Shown piece by piece: positions 43,778 through 52,400 of a DNA stretch of 64,000 nucleotides. Origin of the DNA: Streptomyces litmocidini (GTDB lineage: Bacteria; Actinomycetota; Actinomycetes; Streptomycetales; Streptomycetaceae); contig NZ_BMTQ01000008.1 of assembly GCF_014649755.1 (NCBI RefSeq), positions 124,001-188,000 of the forward strand, read 5' to 3'. Each line of letters starts with the position of its first letter. The first letter of the stretch is position 1. The translations under genes and the position numbers were made by a program. The notes under the pieces were generated by a model, which was given only the letters and a program-made list of their open reading frames with translations, was not told the origin of the DNA and did no database searches.

Positions 43778-44758
43778 TCATGAGGACCGCAGGCGCGGGT
43801 GCGCCCGCAGCCAGCGCAGGTGCTCGACGACGGTGGCGCCCCCGCCTCCGGCGTGGTCGCCGAAGGGCCACTCCCTGATGTCCTTCTCCCCCGCGTACGC
43901 GCGGAAGGCCGCGAGGACGGTGGAGGGCGGGCAGACGGGGTCCATCAGACCGGCGCTGAACAGCGCGGGAGCCGTGGCCCGGCGGGCGAAGTGCACGCCG
44001 TCGAAGTACCCGAGGGTGGCGAAGACCCGCTCCGTCGCGTACGGGGCGTGGTGGCGGAGGTGGTCGACGAGTTCGGTGTACGGGCCCTCGGTGGCCGTCT
44101 CGGCACCGCGCCGGATGTGGCAGAGGAACGGCACGTCGGGCAGGGCGCCCGCGATGCGGTCGCCGCTCAGGCCGGCGACGGCCAGGGCGAGCCCGCCTCC
44201 CTGGCTGGCTCCCTGGACCACGATCCGCTCCGGGTCGACGTGGGGGATCGTGCGGGCGGCGTCGACCGCCCGGACGCAGTCGGTGACGAGGCGCCGGTAG
44301 TAGTGGGCGTGGGGCGACTCGATTCCCCGGGTCATGTACCCGTGCACCCAGTGGGTGCCGCCGTCCGGGTGCGGATCGGGGGTGTCGTGGCCCTGGCCCC
44401 GGCTGTCGACGACGAGGTGGGCGTATCCGGAGGACGCGTACGGGAGGTGGTCGACGACCCGTCCCCGGCCCCCGCTGTAGCCGATGTACGTGATCACCGT
44501 CGGCAGGGGCTCCTCCGCCTGGGAGGGGACGAGGAGCCACGCCGCGACGGGCTGGCCGGCCCAGCCGGCGAACCTCACGTCGTAGGCGTCGAGGGTGGTG
44601 AGGGGCGAGTCGGGCACCGGCCTGACGACCGGATCGCTCCCGGCCTCCCGGGCCGTCCGCAGGGTCTCGTCCCAGAAGGGGTCGAAGTCCGCGGGTTCCT
44701 CCGGGAGGCCGGCGGTCCGGGCGGCCGGGTGGTCCGGCGGAAGGTCGGTGTACGGCAC
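43778..44758 (-). CDS. CE7-type acetyl (xylan) esterase
   Basis: The protein has 326 residues. The GTG at 44758 has an AAGGAG ribosome site; the frame runs open far upstream only because it is antisense to the mannanase frame. It is an alpha/beta hydrolase of the AXE1/cephalosporin-C deacetylase group: the N-terminal DFDPFWDETLRTAR lead, YIGYSGGRGRV, DSRGQGHD, the Ser nucleophile in GASQGGG and the late His in FGDHAGGGG. There is no signal peptide, so it would remove acetyl groups from imported oligosaccharides. It follows the mannanase gene by 116 bases on the same strand, and deacetylation of acetylated mannan fragments fits the locus. Confidence 0.88.
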   Translation of the reverse strand: MPYTDLPPDHPAARTAGLPEEPADFDPFWDETLRTAREAGSDPVVRPVPDSPLTTLDAYDVRFAGWAGQPVAAWLLVPSQAEEPLPTVITYIGYSGGRGRVVDHLPYASSGYAHLVVDSRGQGHDTPDPHPDGGTHWVHGYMTRGIESPHAHYYRRLVTDCVRAVDAARTIPHVDPERIVVQGASQGGGLALAVAGLSGDRIAGALPDVPFLCHIRRGAETATEGPYTELVDHLRHHAPYATERVFATLGYFDGVHFARRATAPALFSAGLMDPVCPPSTVLAAFRAYAGEKDIREWPFGDHAGGGGATVVEHLRWLRAHPRLRSS

Positions 44759-44874
44759 GGGAGGCTCCTTGCGGTGGGACCGGCGGCGCCCGGCCCGTCG
44801 GGGCGGCGCGGCCGGTCGTGTCGGGCGGGGTCCGGGCCCCGTCGCGGGGACGGGGCCCGGGGGGAGGGGGCGGG

Positions 44875-46500
44875 TCAGCTCTTGGCGCAGGCGGCGCCGT
44901 TGAGGGTGAAGGTCGCGGGGACGGCGTTGCCGCCGGTGGACGAGGCGCTCAGACCGAAGCTCACGCTGCCGCCGGCCGGGATGGTCTCGGTCCAGGACTC
45001 GTGGGTGGCGTGCACCTGGTTGCCCTCCTGGACGACCTTGGCGTTCCAGGCGGAGGTCACCGTCTGACCGCCCGGGAAGGCGAAGTCGAGCCGCCAGCCC
45101 TTGACGGCCTGGGTGCCGGTGTTGCGGATGGTGACGTCGGCGTTGAAGCCGGTGCCCCAGTCCTGCAGCCGGTAGTCGACGGAGCAACTGCCGGCGGACG
45201 GTCCGGCCGCGGTGGTGAGGGCGGTTCCGGTGGAGCGGGGGGAGCGGTTGCCTGCGGCGTCGCGGGCGTACACGGCGAAGGTGTAGGTCGTGGAGGGCGT
45301 CAGACCGGTGAGCGTGGCGCTCGTGCCCACCGTGGTGGTGACGGGGGTCTCCGCCGTGCCGTTGACGCGGACGACGTCGTAGCCGGTGACGCCGGTGTCG
45401 TCGGTGGCGGCGGCCCAGGCCAGCCGGGCCCCGGTGGCGGTCACCTCGGTGGCGGTGGGAGCGCCGGGGGCGGTCGGCGGCCGGGTGTCGCTCGCCGTCC
45501 CGCCGTAGACGCTCGCCTCGCGCGAGGTCTGCCGGATGCCGTCGACGCCGTTGAACAGGCGCTGTCCCCAGGGGGTGAGCCGACTCGCGTCGAAGTCGGT
45601 GGCGAGGTCGAGGTACTCCACTCCCCCGCCGTTGCCGCTCCACGACCAGCCCAGGTAGCCGAGGTTCAGCTGCCGGGCGGTGGCCATGATGGCGTCCTCG
45701 TCCGGGTCGCCGTCCGAGTGGTTGTTGCCGAACTCGCCGACCACCAGAGGAAGTTTCCGGCTGACGAAGCTGTTCAGGTACGCCTGGACCTCGGCGGCGG
45801 TGTCGTAGACGCCGTACATGTGGAGGGAGAAGACGGTGTTGCGTTCCGGGTCGGCGGCGAAGACGGCGGGCGCGTTGTCCCGCATGGTGTTCGACCAGTC
45901 CTGGCCCCAGTTGGGGGCGTCCGCCATGAGGGTGTGGTGGAAACCGGCGGCGCGCAGCCGGGCGACGGCGTTCTTGGTGTCCTCGGTCCAGGCGCCGTAC
46001 CCGGTGTTGCCGTGCGGTTCGTTGCCGAGGTTGAGGACGACGTACTTCTCCTGGCCCTTGACCGCGCCGGCGACCTCCATCCAGTAGTCGACCGCCTTGG
46101 CGAGGGACACGGCTCCGCTCTGCTCGCCGTAGCCGGTGGTGTCGTGGGCCTCGAGGACGCAGACCAGCTTGTTGGCCTTGCACTGGGTGACGACGTTCGC
46201 GACGTCGGCGGTGCCGTTCTTCGTCCACCGGTCGCCCGTGCTGAGCACGATCCGGGCCGAGTTGGCGCCGAGCGCCTTGAGGTCGGCGAGGGCCTGACCG
46301 GTCCTGCCGGGGTACCAGGCGTGGGCGTGGTTGACGCCGCGGAAGACGAAGTCCTGGCCGTTGGCGTCGAGGAGCCGGCCGTCGGTGACGTGGAAGCCGG
46401 TGGTGGGGATGTCGGCCGCGTGGGCCGCGACGGGCGCGGTGATCGTCGCGGCGGTGAGGGCGAGCAGCGCTCCCGCCGCGGTCGCCAGTGTCCTGTTCAT
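44875..46500 (-). CDS. Secreted GH5 beta-mannanase with Fn3 and CBM2
   Basis: The protein has 541 residues. The ATG at 46500 has a GGGAGC ribosome site and begins a Sec signal ending APVAAHAA. The GH5 barrel (about 32-345) carries FRGVNHAHAWYPGR, the acid/base E161 in LGNEPHG and the nucleophile E256 in VVGEFGNNH. The style matches bacterial beta-mannanases (GH5_8). A fibronectin-III domain (about 355-440) acts as spacer. A C-terminal CBM2 (about 445-541, with paired Cys and conserved Trp) anchors it to crystalline polysaccharide. It cuts extracellular mannan into the oligomers that the locus imports. A promoter with an operator of the locus type lies about 250-310 bases upstream. Confidence 0.92.
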   Translation of the reverse strand: MNRTLATAAGALLALTAATITAPVAAHAADIPTTGFHVTDGRLLDANGQDFVFRGVNHAHAWYPGRTGQALADLKALGANSARIVLSTGDRWTKNGTADVANVVTQCKANKLVCVLEAHDTTGYGEQSGAVSLAKAVDYWMEVAGAVKGQEKYVVLNLGNEPHGNTGYGAWTEDTKNAVARLRAAGFHHTLMADAPNWGQDWSNTMRDNAPAVFAADPERNTVFSLHMYGVYDTAAEVQAYLNSFVSRKLPLVVGEFGNNHSDGDPDEDAIMATARQLNLGYLGWSWSGNGGGVEYLDLATDFDASRLTPWGQRLFNGVDGIRQTSREASVYGGTASDTRPPTAPGAPTATEVTATGARLAWAAATDDTGVTGYDVVRVNGTAETPVTTTVGTSATLTGLTPSTTYTFAVYARDAAGNRSPRSTGTALTTAAGPSAGSCSVDYRLQDWGTGFNADVTIRNTGTQAVKGWRLDFAFPGGQTVTSAWNAKVVQEGNQVHATHESWTETIPAGGSVSFGLSASSTGGNAVPATFTLNGAACAKS

Positions 46501-46762
46501 GTGTGGTGCTCCCAACTCGGTCGCGCGCACGCCGGGGCGCGGTGCCGGGGCGTGCGGGCTTGCCTGACATGGAGGGTGCGGTGCTGCCGGCCCTGCGGAG
46601 CGACGCGTCGAAGACGCGGGGGTGGGCCGGTGGATTCCCGCTGTCCGGTGTGTTCCTGCGACTCTCACCGAGCAGGGGAAGGAAGTGCGCCGACCGGTGG
46701 GGTGGTGTTCCCCGCGCGGAGGTGACGTGGCGGATTCGCGAGACGCCCGGCGACCGAGGATG

Positions 46763-46813
46763 AGGCTAGAGGGGAAGGAGGCCGGAAAACAAGAGGCGGT
46801 ACCTAACCGGTTA
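46763..46813 (-). promoter_or_regulatory. Putative mannanase promoter with CGGT operator
   Basis: On the minus strand TTGTTT (46792-46787) and TAGCCT (46768-46763) are 18 bases apart and could be -35 and -10 boxes. TAACCGGTTA (46813-46804), a perfect palindrome, sits just upstream and overlaps the manA stop codon. The remaining 5' leader of about 250 bases (46501-46757) holds no gene that I can support. Confidence 0.45.
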
Positions 46814-48049
46814 AGTATTCATGGCGTCCTCGTGGAGAACCGGAGTCGCGTCGGACGCGACCTCGATTCCGACCGTGGCGCGGAAGACGACCCCCTCTCC
46901 CGCGAGGGAGACCGCCTCGGCCGCGGGGACGTAGAGGGAACGCCCCGGTCCGATCCGCAAGGTGTCGCCCGTCGCGGCCGAGGTCAGCCGCGCCGCTCCC
47001 TCCACGCACAGGACGATCTGCGGCGCCCCGGCGGGGAGCGGGCGCGGGCGCTCCGCGCCGCCGAGCCGGAACCGCGACAGCCGGAAGTCGTCGACGGGGA
47101 CGGGGTAGATCTCCTCGCCCGCCCGTTCCCCCGGCGTGAGGACACGGCCGGGCGGGGCGGTGAAGCGGACCACGCGCAGCAACTCGGCCGCGTCGACGTG
47201 TTTGGACGTCAGTCCGCAGCGCAGGACGTTGTCGGAGTTCGCCATGATCTCCACACCGAGGCCGGAGAGGTACGCGTGCGGGACGCCGGCGCCGAGGAAC
47301 AGGGACTCCCCCGGCCGCAGTTCGACGCGGCGCAGCATCAGGGCGGCCAGCAGTCCCGGGTCGCCGGGGTGTGCCCGGGCGACCTCCGCGTAGCGGACGA
47401 GGTCCTCCTGGTGCGGGCCGACGTGAGCCGCGACGGCCGCGACGGCCGCGGTGACGTCGCCGAGGAGTCCTTCGGGCGGGCTGAGGAAGGCGGCGAAGAC
47501 CTCCGCGAGGGCGGCCTCCTCCGGCCGGGTCCTCAGTACCTCGGCATGCGGACGGAGGGCGGGTACGGCAAGGGCGTCCAGGAGGTCGGCGCACTGCCGG
47601 GGACTTCGGAAACCGCACAGCCCCTGGAAGGGGGTGAGGGCGACGATCATCTCGGGCTTGTGGTGGGGATCCCGGTAGGTGCGGTGCGGAGCGTCCAGGG
47701 GCACTCCGAGGGCGTTCTCCAGCGCGAAGCCCGCTTCGGCCTGGGCGGGATCCGGGTGGACCTGCAAGGAGAGGGGGGCGTCGGCGGCGAGCAGTTTCAG
47801 CAGGAACGGCAGCCGGGGCCCGAACCGGCGCAGAGCGGGCGTGCCGAGTTCCGTCGCCGGGTCCGAGCGGAGCACCCGGTCCAGGGGCAGCGGCCCGCGC
47901 CCCCGGTCGACCCGGGACGGCGCGGCGGGATGGGCACCCATCCACAGCTCCGCCTGGGGCTCGCCGGTGGGCGGCGTTCCCATGAGGCGCGGGATCGCGG
48001 TGCGGGAGCCCCAGGCGTAGGGCTGGACGGTGTTGGAGAGGAGGTCCAC
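46811..48049 (-). CDS. manA: Mannose-6-phosphate isomerase, class I
   Basis: The protein has 412 residues and starts MDLLSNTVQPYAWGSRTAI, the standard ManA opening. Zinc-site motifs are visible: the QVHPD string, HHKPEM and the later LGAGVPHAYLSG. It converts mannose-6-P to fructose-6-P in the cytoplasm. It lies 19 bases after the ROK kinase gene on the same strand, so the kinase and isomerase form a two-step route from free mannose into glycolysis. Its stop codon is part of the operator for the mannanase promoter. Confidence 0.93.
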   Translation of the reverse strand: MDLLSNTVQPYAWGSRTAIPRLMGTPPTGEPQAELWMGAHPAAPSRVDRGRGPLPLDRVLRSDPATELGTPALRRFGPRLPFLLKLLAADAPLSLQVHPDPAQAEAGFALENALGVPLDAPHRTYRDPHHKPEMIVALTPFQGLCGFRSPRQCADLLDALAVPALRPHAEVLRTRPEEAALAEVFAAFLSPPEGLLGDVTAAVAAVAAHVGPHQEDLVRYAEVARAHPGDPGLLAALMLRRVELRPGESLFLGAGVPHAYLSGLGVEIMANSDNVLRCGLTSKHVDAAELLRVVRFTAPPGRVLTPGERAGEEIYPVPVDDFRLSRFRLGGAERPRPLPAGAPQIVLCVEGAARLTSAATGDTLRIGPGRSLYVPAAEAVSLAGEGVVFRATVGIEVASDATPVLHEDAMNT

Positions 48050-48068
48050 GGGTTCCTTCCGGGATGGG

Positions 48069-49049
48069 TCACGGACGGGGGGCGGGGCTGCCGGTGGCGC
48101 CGGCGGCCGCGGGGGGCGGGCCGGCCCACGCGGCGGCGACCGCGGCCGCCCCGATCAGCCCGGCGTCGAGCGCGAGCCCCGCCGGCACCACCGGGACGTC
48201 GCGGGTGAAGTCCAGGACCGCGTGGTCGGCGAGGTGACGGCGGAGCGGGCCGAAGAGCGTCTCGCCGGACTGCGCGACGCCACCGCCCACGACCACGAGG
48301 TCGAGTTCGACCAGCGCCGCCGTGGCCGCGATGGCCGCGGCCAGGGCACGGCCCGCCCGGTCGAAGGCGGCCCGGGCCCTCGGGTCCCCCGTACGGGCCG
48401 CTTCCGCGACGGCGGCGGCCGTCGGGACGGTTCCGGGCGGCGGGGTCCACCCGGTCTCCAGGGCGTGGGCGGCGATGGCGGTGCCGCTGGCGAAGCGCTC
48501 GACGCAGCCGCGGGCGCCGCAGGGGCAGGGGGGGCCGTCCTGCTCCACGGTGATGTGGCCGATGTGGCCCGCGTTTCCCGAGCGACCCGCGTGGAGGGTG
48601 CCGTTGAGGATCAGCCCGCCGCCCACCCCGGTGGAGACGACCATGCAGAGCGCGTTGTCCACCCCCCTCGCGGCTCCCGCCCAGTGCTCGGCCGCGGCCA
48701 TCGCCACGGCGTCGCCCACGAGGACGGGCCGGACCCCGGACGGCAACCGCGGGTGCTCCCGCACCCGGTCCACGAGCGGAAAGGAGCGCCAGGCCGGGAT
48801 GTTGACCGGGCTGACCGTGCCCGCGACGGTGTCGACGGGCCCCGCGCTGCCGATGCCCAGGCAGGAGAGGGCCTCCCACTCGGGACGGGCGGACAGTTCG
48901 TCCATGACGGCGGCCACCTCGGCCATGAGCTCCGGCGCGGAGCCGTGGGCCGGGGTGGCCCGCTGGGACCGGGCGACCAGGCGGCCCTCGCCGTCGACCA
49001 GGGCGCCGGCGATCTTCGTACCCCCGATGTCGAGTGCTCCGTACATCAT
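48069..49049 (-). CDS. ROK-family sugar kinase
   Basis: The protein has 326 residues from the ATG at 49049 (with GGAAGG upstream); the neighbouring ATG at 49046 is equally possible. The ATP-binding motif ALDIGGTKIAGALVD, the ROK signature STGVGGGLILNG with a conserved GNAGHIGH, and the zinc motif CPCGARGCVE are present. ROK kinases phosphorylate glucose, mannose, fructose or N-acetylhexosamines. Pairing with manA 19 bases downstream argues for mannose. The promoter region is shared with the GH1 gene and contains a locus-type operator. Confidence 0.9.
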   Translation of the reverse strand: MMYGALDIGGTKIAGALVDGEGRLVARSQRATPAHGSAPELMAEVAAVMDELSARPEWEALSCLGIGSAGPVDTVAGTVSPVNIPAWRSFPLVDRVREHPRLPSGVRPVLVGDAVAMAAAEHWAGAARGVDNALCMVVSTGVGGGLILNGTLHAGRSGNAGHIGHITVEQDGPPCPCGARGCVERFASGTAIAAHALETGWTPPPGTVPTAAAVAEAARTGDPRARAAFDRAGRALAAAIAATAALVELDLVVVGGGVAQSGETLFGPLRRHLADHAVLDFTRDVPVVPAGLALDAGLIGAAAVAAAWAGPPPAAAGATGSPAPRP

Positions 49050-49119
49050 CGCGTCGAGCCTTCCGTAAGCGCGGACAGGGAAAGGTGCACACACTCTGGG
49101 CGCAGCATGACAACGTTGT

Positions 49120-49140
49120 CCAGTTAACTGGTTCAGTTAA
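49120..49140. promoter_or_regulatory. Overlapping palindromes between ROK and GH1 genes
   Basis: CCAGTTAACTGG (49120-49131) and TTAACTG-GTT-CAGTTAA (49124-49140) overlap. The minus strand reads CTGAACCAGTTAAC, a variant of the TGAACCGGTAAA site found upstream of the mannosidase. The site lies 71 bases from the kinase start and about 130 from the GH1 start. Confidence 0.6.
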
Positions 49141-49268
49141 GCCCTCGTTTAGTAAAACCGCGCCCTTTCCGCCTTCGGATCCTGGACGGCCGCGCTGAAT
49201 CGCCTCATGCTCGGCTCTGATTTCCCGCAGCCGATCCCATGTCTCCCGACCGAAGGACGTCCCCTGCC

Positions 49269-50654
49269 ATGACCGACGCCACGGCCTTTCCGTCCGACTT
49301 CGAGTTCGGCACCGCCACCTCCGCGTACCAGATCGAGGGGGCGACGGAGGAGGACGGCCGGGGACCGTCGATCTGGGACGCCTTCGCCCGGCGCGGCGGC
49401 GCCGTCCTGGACGGCAGCAGCGGCGACAACGCCTGCGACCACTACCACCGTCACCGGGAGGACGTCGCCCTGCTCGCGGACCTCGGAGTGGACACGTACC
49501 GCTTCTCCGTCGCCTGGCCGCGGATCCAGCCGTCCGGCGGGGGCCCCGTGAACCCGCGAGGGCTCGACTTCTACGAGCGCCTGGTCGACGACCTGCTGGA
49601 CGCCGGTGTCACTCCGGTCGTGACGCTCTACCACTGGGACCTCCCCCAGCCGCTGGAAGACCTCGGCGGATGGCGCTCGCGGGACACCGCCCAGCGGTTC
49701 GCGGAGTACACGGAGCTGGTCGCGTCGCGGCTCCACGACCGGGTCCCCCGCTGGATCACCCTCAACGAGCCGTGGTGCAGCGCCTTCCTGGGGTACGCCG
49801 ACGGCGAGCACGCCCCCGGAGCGCGCGAGGGCACGCCGGCACTGGCCGCGGCCCACCATCTGCTGGTCGGCCACGGCCTGGCGATGGAGGCGCTGCGCGC
49901 CGTCGGCGTCCAGGAGGCGGGCATCACGCTCAACCTCGACCACGTCTCCCCGGCCACCCCGGCGGCCGCCGACGTCGCCGCCGCCCTTCGCGCCGAGACG
50001 CAGCGCAACCTGATGTGGACCGACCCGCTGCTCAAGGGGCGTTACGCCGCCGCCGAGGCCGACACCTGGGGCGAGCTGATCGAGCGCCGGCCCTTCCGCC
50101 GCGAAGGCGACCTCGCCCTCATGTCGGCCCCGATGGACTTCCTGGGCATCAACTACTACACGCCGTCCACGGTGCGCGCCGCCCCCTGGCGCGAGCCCGA
50201 CCCCGCCCGCCGCACCGCGACGGACAACCGCTTCGAAGCGGTCCCCGTTCCCGGCGTCCGCCACACCGCCATGGGCTGGCCCGTCGTCCCCGGCGCCCTC
50301 CGGAAGCTCCTCGTCTCGCTCCGCGACCGCTACGGCACGGACCTTCCGCCAATCCACATCACCGAGAACGGCTCCGCCGAGCACGACGCCCTCGCCCCCG
50401 ACGGCAGCGTGCACGACACCGACCGCGTCGCCTACCTGGACGGTCATCTCCACGCGGTCGCCGAGGCTCTGGCGGAGGGCGTGGACGTGCGCGGGTACAG
50501 CGTCTGGTCCCTCCTGGACAACTTCGAGTGGGCCTACGGGTACAGCAGGCGCTTCGGACTGGTCCACGTCGACTTCCCGACCGGACGGCGCACCCCCAAG
50601 GCGTCCTACCACTGGTACCGGTCGCTGCTCGCCGGGAGGGTGAACAGGCCGTGA
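49269..50654 (+). CDS. GH1 beta-glycosidase
   Basis: The protein has 461 residues. The ATG at 49269 is preferred because GAAGGACG precedes it; an in-frame ATG at 49239 has no ribosome site. FEFGTATSAYQIEG is the GH1 N-terminal signature. E167 in TLNEPW is the acid/base and E366 in ITENGS is the nucleophile. It has no signal peptide. It may be a beta-glucosidase or beta-mannosidase; in glucomannan breakdown a beta-glucosidase is needed for the glucose units, which fits. It is divergent from the kinase-manA pair. Confidence 0.93.
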   Translation: MTDATAFPSDFEFGTATSAYQIEGATEEDGRGPSIWDAFARRGGAVLDGSSGDNACDHYHRHREDVALLADLGVDTYRFSVAWPRIQPSGGGPVNPRGLDFYERLVDDLLDAGVTPVVTLYHWDLPQPLEDLGGWRSRDTAQRFAEYTELVASRLHDRVPRWITLNEPWCSAFLGYADGEHAPGAREGTPALAAAHHLLVGHGLAMEALRAVGVQEAGITLNLDHVSPATPAAADVAAALRAETQRNLMWTDPLLKGRYAAAEADTWGELIERRPFRREGDLALMSAPMDFLGINYYTPSTVRAAPWREPDPARRTATDNRFEAVPVPGVRHTAMGWPVVPGALRKLLVSLRDRYGTDLPPIHITENGSAEHDALAPDGSVHDTDRVAYLDGHLHAVAEALAEGVDVRGYSVWSLLDNFEWAYGYSRRFGLVHVDFPTGRRTPKASYHWYRSLLAGRVNRP

Positions 50655-50780
50655 GGGAAGGACGGCCCGCCGTCTCGGGCGGAAGCTCGACGGCTTCGGC
50701 CCGCCACGCACGGTCCTCTTCCGCAGCGGCGCCGGACGAGGCCGTCGCCCCTGTCCGTCCGGCGCCGTCGGGCGTCGCCC

Positions 50781-50820
50781 GGCGCGGTTCGGCGCGGTTC
50801 GGCGCGGTTCGGCGCGGTTC
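50781..50820. repeat. Four copies of a 10-bp repeat
   Basis: GGCGCGGTTC is repeated exactly four times, followed by a partial copy. It lies within the 417-base gap between the GH1 and flavin-reductase genes, in which no complete gene is visible. Confidence 0.9.
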
Positions 50821-50824
50821 GGCG

Positions 50825-51015
50825 CCCGAGGGCATCCGCCAGAGGAACCGACCGGTGCGCGTGCCGGCCGTCCACGAGCCCGGCTCGCTCCCGTCCCCGG
50901 AGGCCTCGCACTCCTCCAGGCCCGGCCGGGACGGGACCAGGCCGCCGACGTGCGTGGCGTCCCCGTGGCCCGGCTCGGCGGTCCGGAGCCCGGCGCCGCT
51001 GTCGTCGACGGTCAT
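50825..51015 (-). pseudogene. Possible truncated coding remnant
   Basis: ATG at 51015 opens about 62 codons with almost uniform G/C third positions (MTVDDSGAGLRTAEPGHGD..., PSRPGLEECEASGDG) until the frame enters the 10-bp repeat. The HVGGLVPSRPGLEECEASG stretch faintly recalls UBP-type zinc-finger proteins of actinomycetes, but the later Cys/His residues are missing. It could be a decayed gene; the call is weak. Confidence 0.2.
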
Positions 51016-51071
51016 CGCTCCGTCGCGTCACGGCCGGCCGCCGCCTGCCCAGCAGCCGGCTCCTCGGGGCC

Positions 51072-51560
51072 TCAGGCCGGGTGGCCGGGGTCGAGGTGCC
51101 GCAGCTCCCGGTAACGGAGCAGTGGGGGCGGCCGATCCCCGTACGGCGGGCACACCGCGACGGGCGCCAGGAGGAATCCCACGTGGTCGCCCCCCTCGAT
51201 GCGGCCTTCGATCCGGCCGGTGAACCACGTGGACAGCTGTTCCAGAACCGGACTGCCCGCTTCTCCCGGACGCCAACCGACCCTGGCGAACTTGTCCACC
51301 CGGTCGCCCGTCTCCCCTCCGAAGAGCTCCGCCAGCGCCCGGTCGTCCCGGTGGAGCAGGTGCACGGTGAGGTACTCGGCTTCCCGCGCCAGACGATAGG
51401 TGTGGTTGGCGACCGACAGCCAGACGGCGAACCTCGGCGGGTCGATGGAGCACTGGGACGCGAAGCCCACCAGGCAACCCGCCCGTTTCCCGTCGGACGC
51501 GGCCGTGACCACGTACATCGGGCCGTCGAGTACGTCGGTGAAGGCGTCGATCCCCGTCAC
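51072..51560 (-). CDS. Flavin reductase-like domain protein
   Basis: The protein has 162 residues and starts at a GTG that overlaps the stop of a tiny upstream frame (GTGA). The split-barrel flavin-reductase fold is suggested by VVTAASDGKRAGCLVGFASQCS, PPRFAVWLSVANHTY and YLTVHLLHRDD. Such proteins bind FMN and pass NAD(P)H electrons to partner oxygenases, or act alone on small molecules. No oxygenase is nearby, so the partner is unknown. It has a cytoplasmic profile. Confidence 0.85.
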   Translation of the reverse strand: MTGIDAFTDVLDGPMYVVTAASDGKRAGCLVGFASQCSIDPPRFAVWLSVANHTYRLAREAEYLTVHLLHRDDRALAELFGGETGDRVDKFARVGWRPGEAGSPVLEQLSTWFTGRIEGRIEGGDHVGFLLAPVAVCPPYGDRPPPLLRYRELRHLDPGHPA

Positions 51561-51640
51561 GGCGTCTCCTTGTCGTCCCGGCTCTCTGACCCCGTCCTCG
51601 TGGTCCGCGGGTCGTGCTTCGGCTTGTCGCGGTCCGCCAT
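51557..51640 (-). CDS. Small hydrophilic protein, 27 residues
   Basis: The frame reads MADRDKPKHDPRTTRTGSES and seven more charged residues. It is preceded by an AGAAGGG ribosome site, and its stop overlaps the GTG of the flavin-reductase gene. The spacing and coupling argue for real translation, either as a peptide or as a leader that feeds ribosomes to the next gene. No family is recognised. Confidence 0.4.
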   Translation of the reverse strand: MADRDKPKHDPRTTRTGSESRDDKETP

Positions 51641-51956
51641 GGCGCCCTTCTTCCGTAGTTCCTGCCCTTCACGCGTACCCCGCGCCGTCGCCCCGCCACC
51701 TGCCGGCTCCGGACGTGGCGTCGGTCGGCACCGTCCGGCATGTCGACGCGGGGACCCGGGGCCTCGCATCCCGTGGGCCGCTCGTGGGGAAACGCTCGAC
51801 GCCCCGCGCGGAGCGGGGCAGGTCCGACCGCGGCCGCGTGCTGACGGAGCACCAGGAACGGCCGCTCCGGAGCGTCTGGAGCGGGGCGGGCCCGCGAGGG
51901 CTCCGGCCCGGGCGTCTCCGGTCCGGGCACACCGGCCGGCCGGGGGCTGCCGGGGG
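51641..51956. other. Intergenic, nothing recognised
   Basis: These 316 bases lie between two small minus-strand genes. No open frame with convincing codon use, hairpin or repeat stands out. Confidence 0.5.
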
Positions 51957-52145
51957 TCAGTGCGGGGCGTCGTGGTGCATGAGCTCCTGGAGGCGAGCCA
52001 TGCACGGCGTGCAGTGGTGGTCCGTGTCCGAAGACCCCGTGCGGTCGAGGACCTGGCCGCACAGTGTCGTGGCGTGGCCGGGGGCCACGACGTGCCACGC
52101 CGGCCCCGTTCCGGCCGGGACGGCGCCGACGTGCATCTCGTACAT
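51957..52145 (-). CDS. Small conserved-looking protein with CxxC
   Basis: The protein has 62 residues; the ATG at 52145 follows AGGGGGAC. The sequence MYEMHVGAVPAGTGPAWHVV is followed by TTLCG and HHCTPCMARLQELMHH. The single Cys followed by a CxxC pair and several His suggests a small zinc-binding fold. Proteins of this size and pattern are common in Streptomyces and have no assigned role. It is monocistronic. Confidence 0.55.
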   Translation of the reverse strand: MYEMHVGAVPAGTGPAWHVVAPGHATTLCGQVLDRTGSSDTDHHCTPCMARLQELMHHDAPH

Positions 52146-52400
52146 ACCGGGTCCCCCTGCAGTGAAAGCGCTGGTGGTCACCCACCCTCCCCGCCGCGGG
52201 GGCTGCGTGCCGCTGAAGCGGATCCATTCGGGTGACGCCCCCAGGGTCGCGGTGCCGGGCGACCCGTCCGCGTCGATTGTCCGACGGATCGACTCGGACG
52301 GGTGACCGGTTTCCCCCGTAGTGGGGATCTTCGCGTCGGCCGGGGGTGAAGAAACGCGACAGCTCGTTGCCCGACCCGGGTGGGCGTCGGTTGATGGTGC

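Noticed and set aside
44759..46570. A long minus frame fused to the acetyl esterase
   Set aside because: It is an out-of-frame shadow of the mannanase. The esterase has its own ribosome site and GTG at 44758.
50825..51015. A UBP-type zinc-finger gene
   Set aside because: Only a faint match at the start and the metal-binding Cys/His set is absent, so I list it only as a weak remnant.
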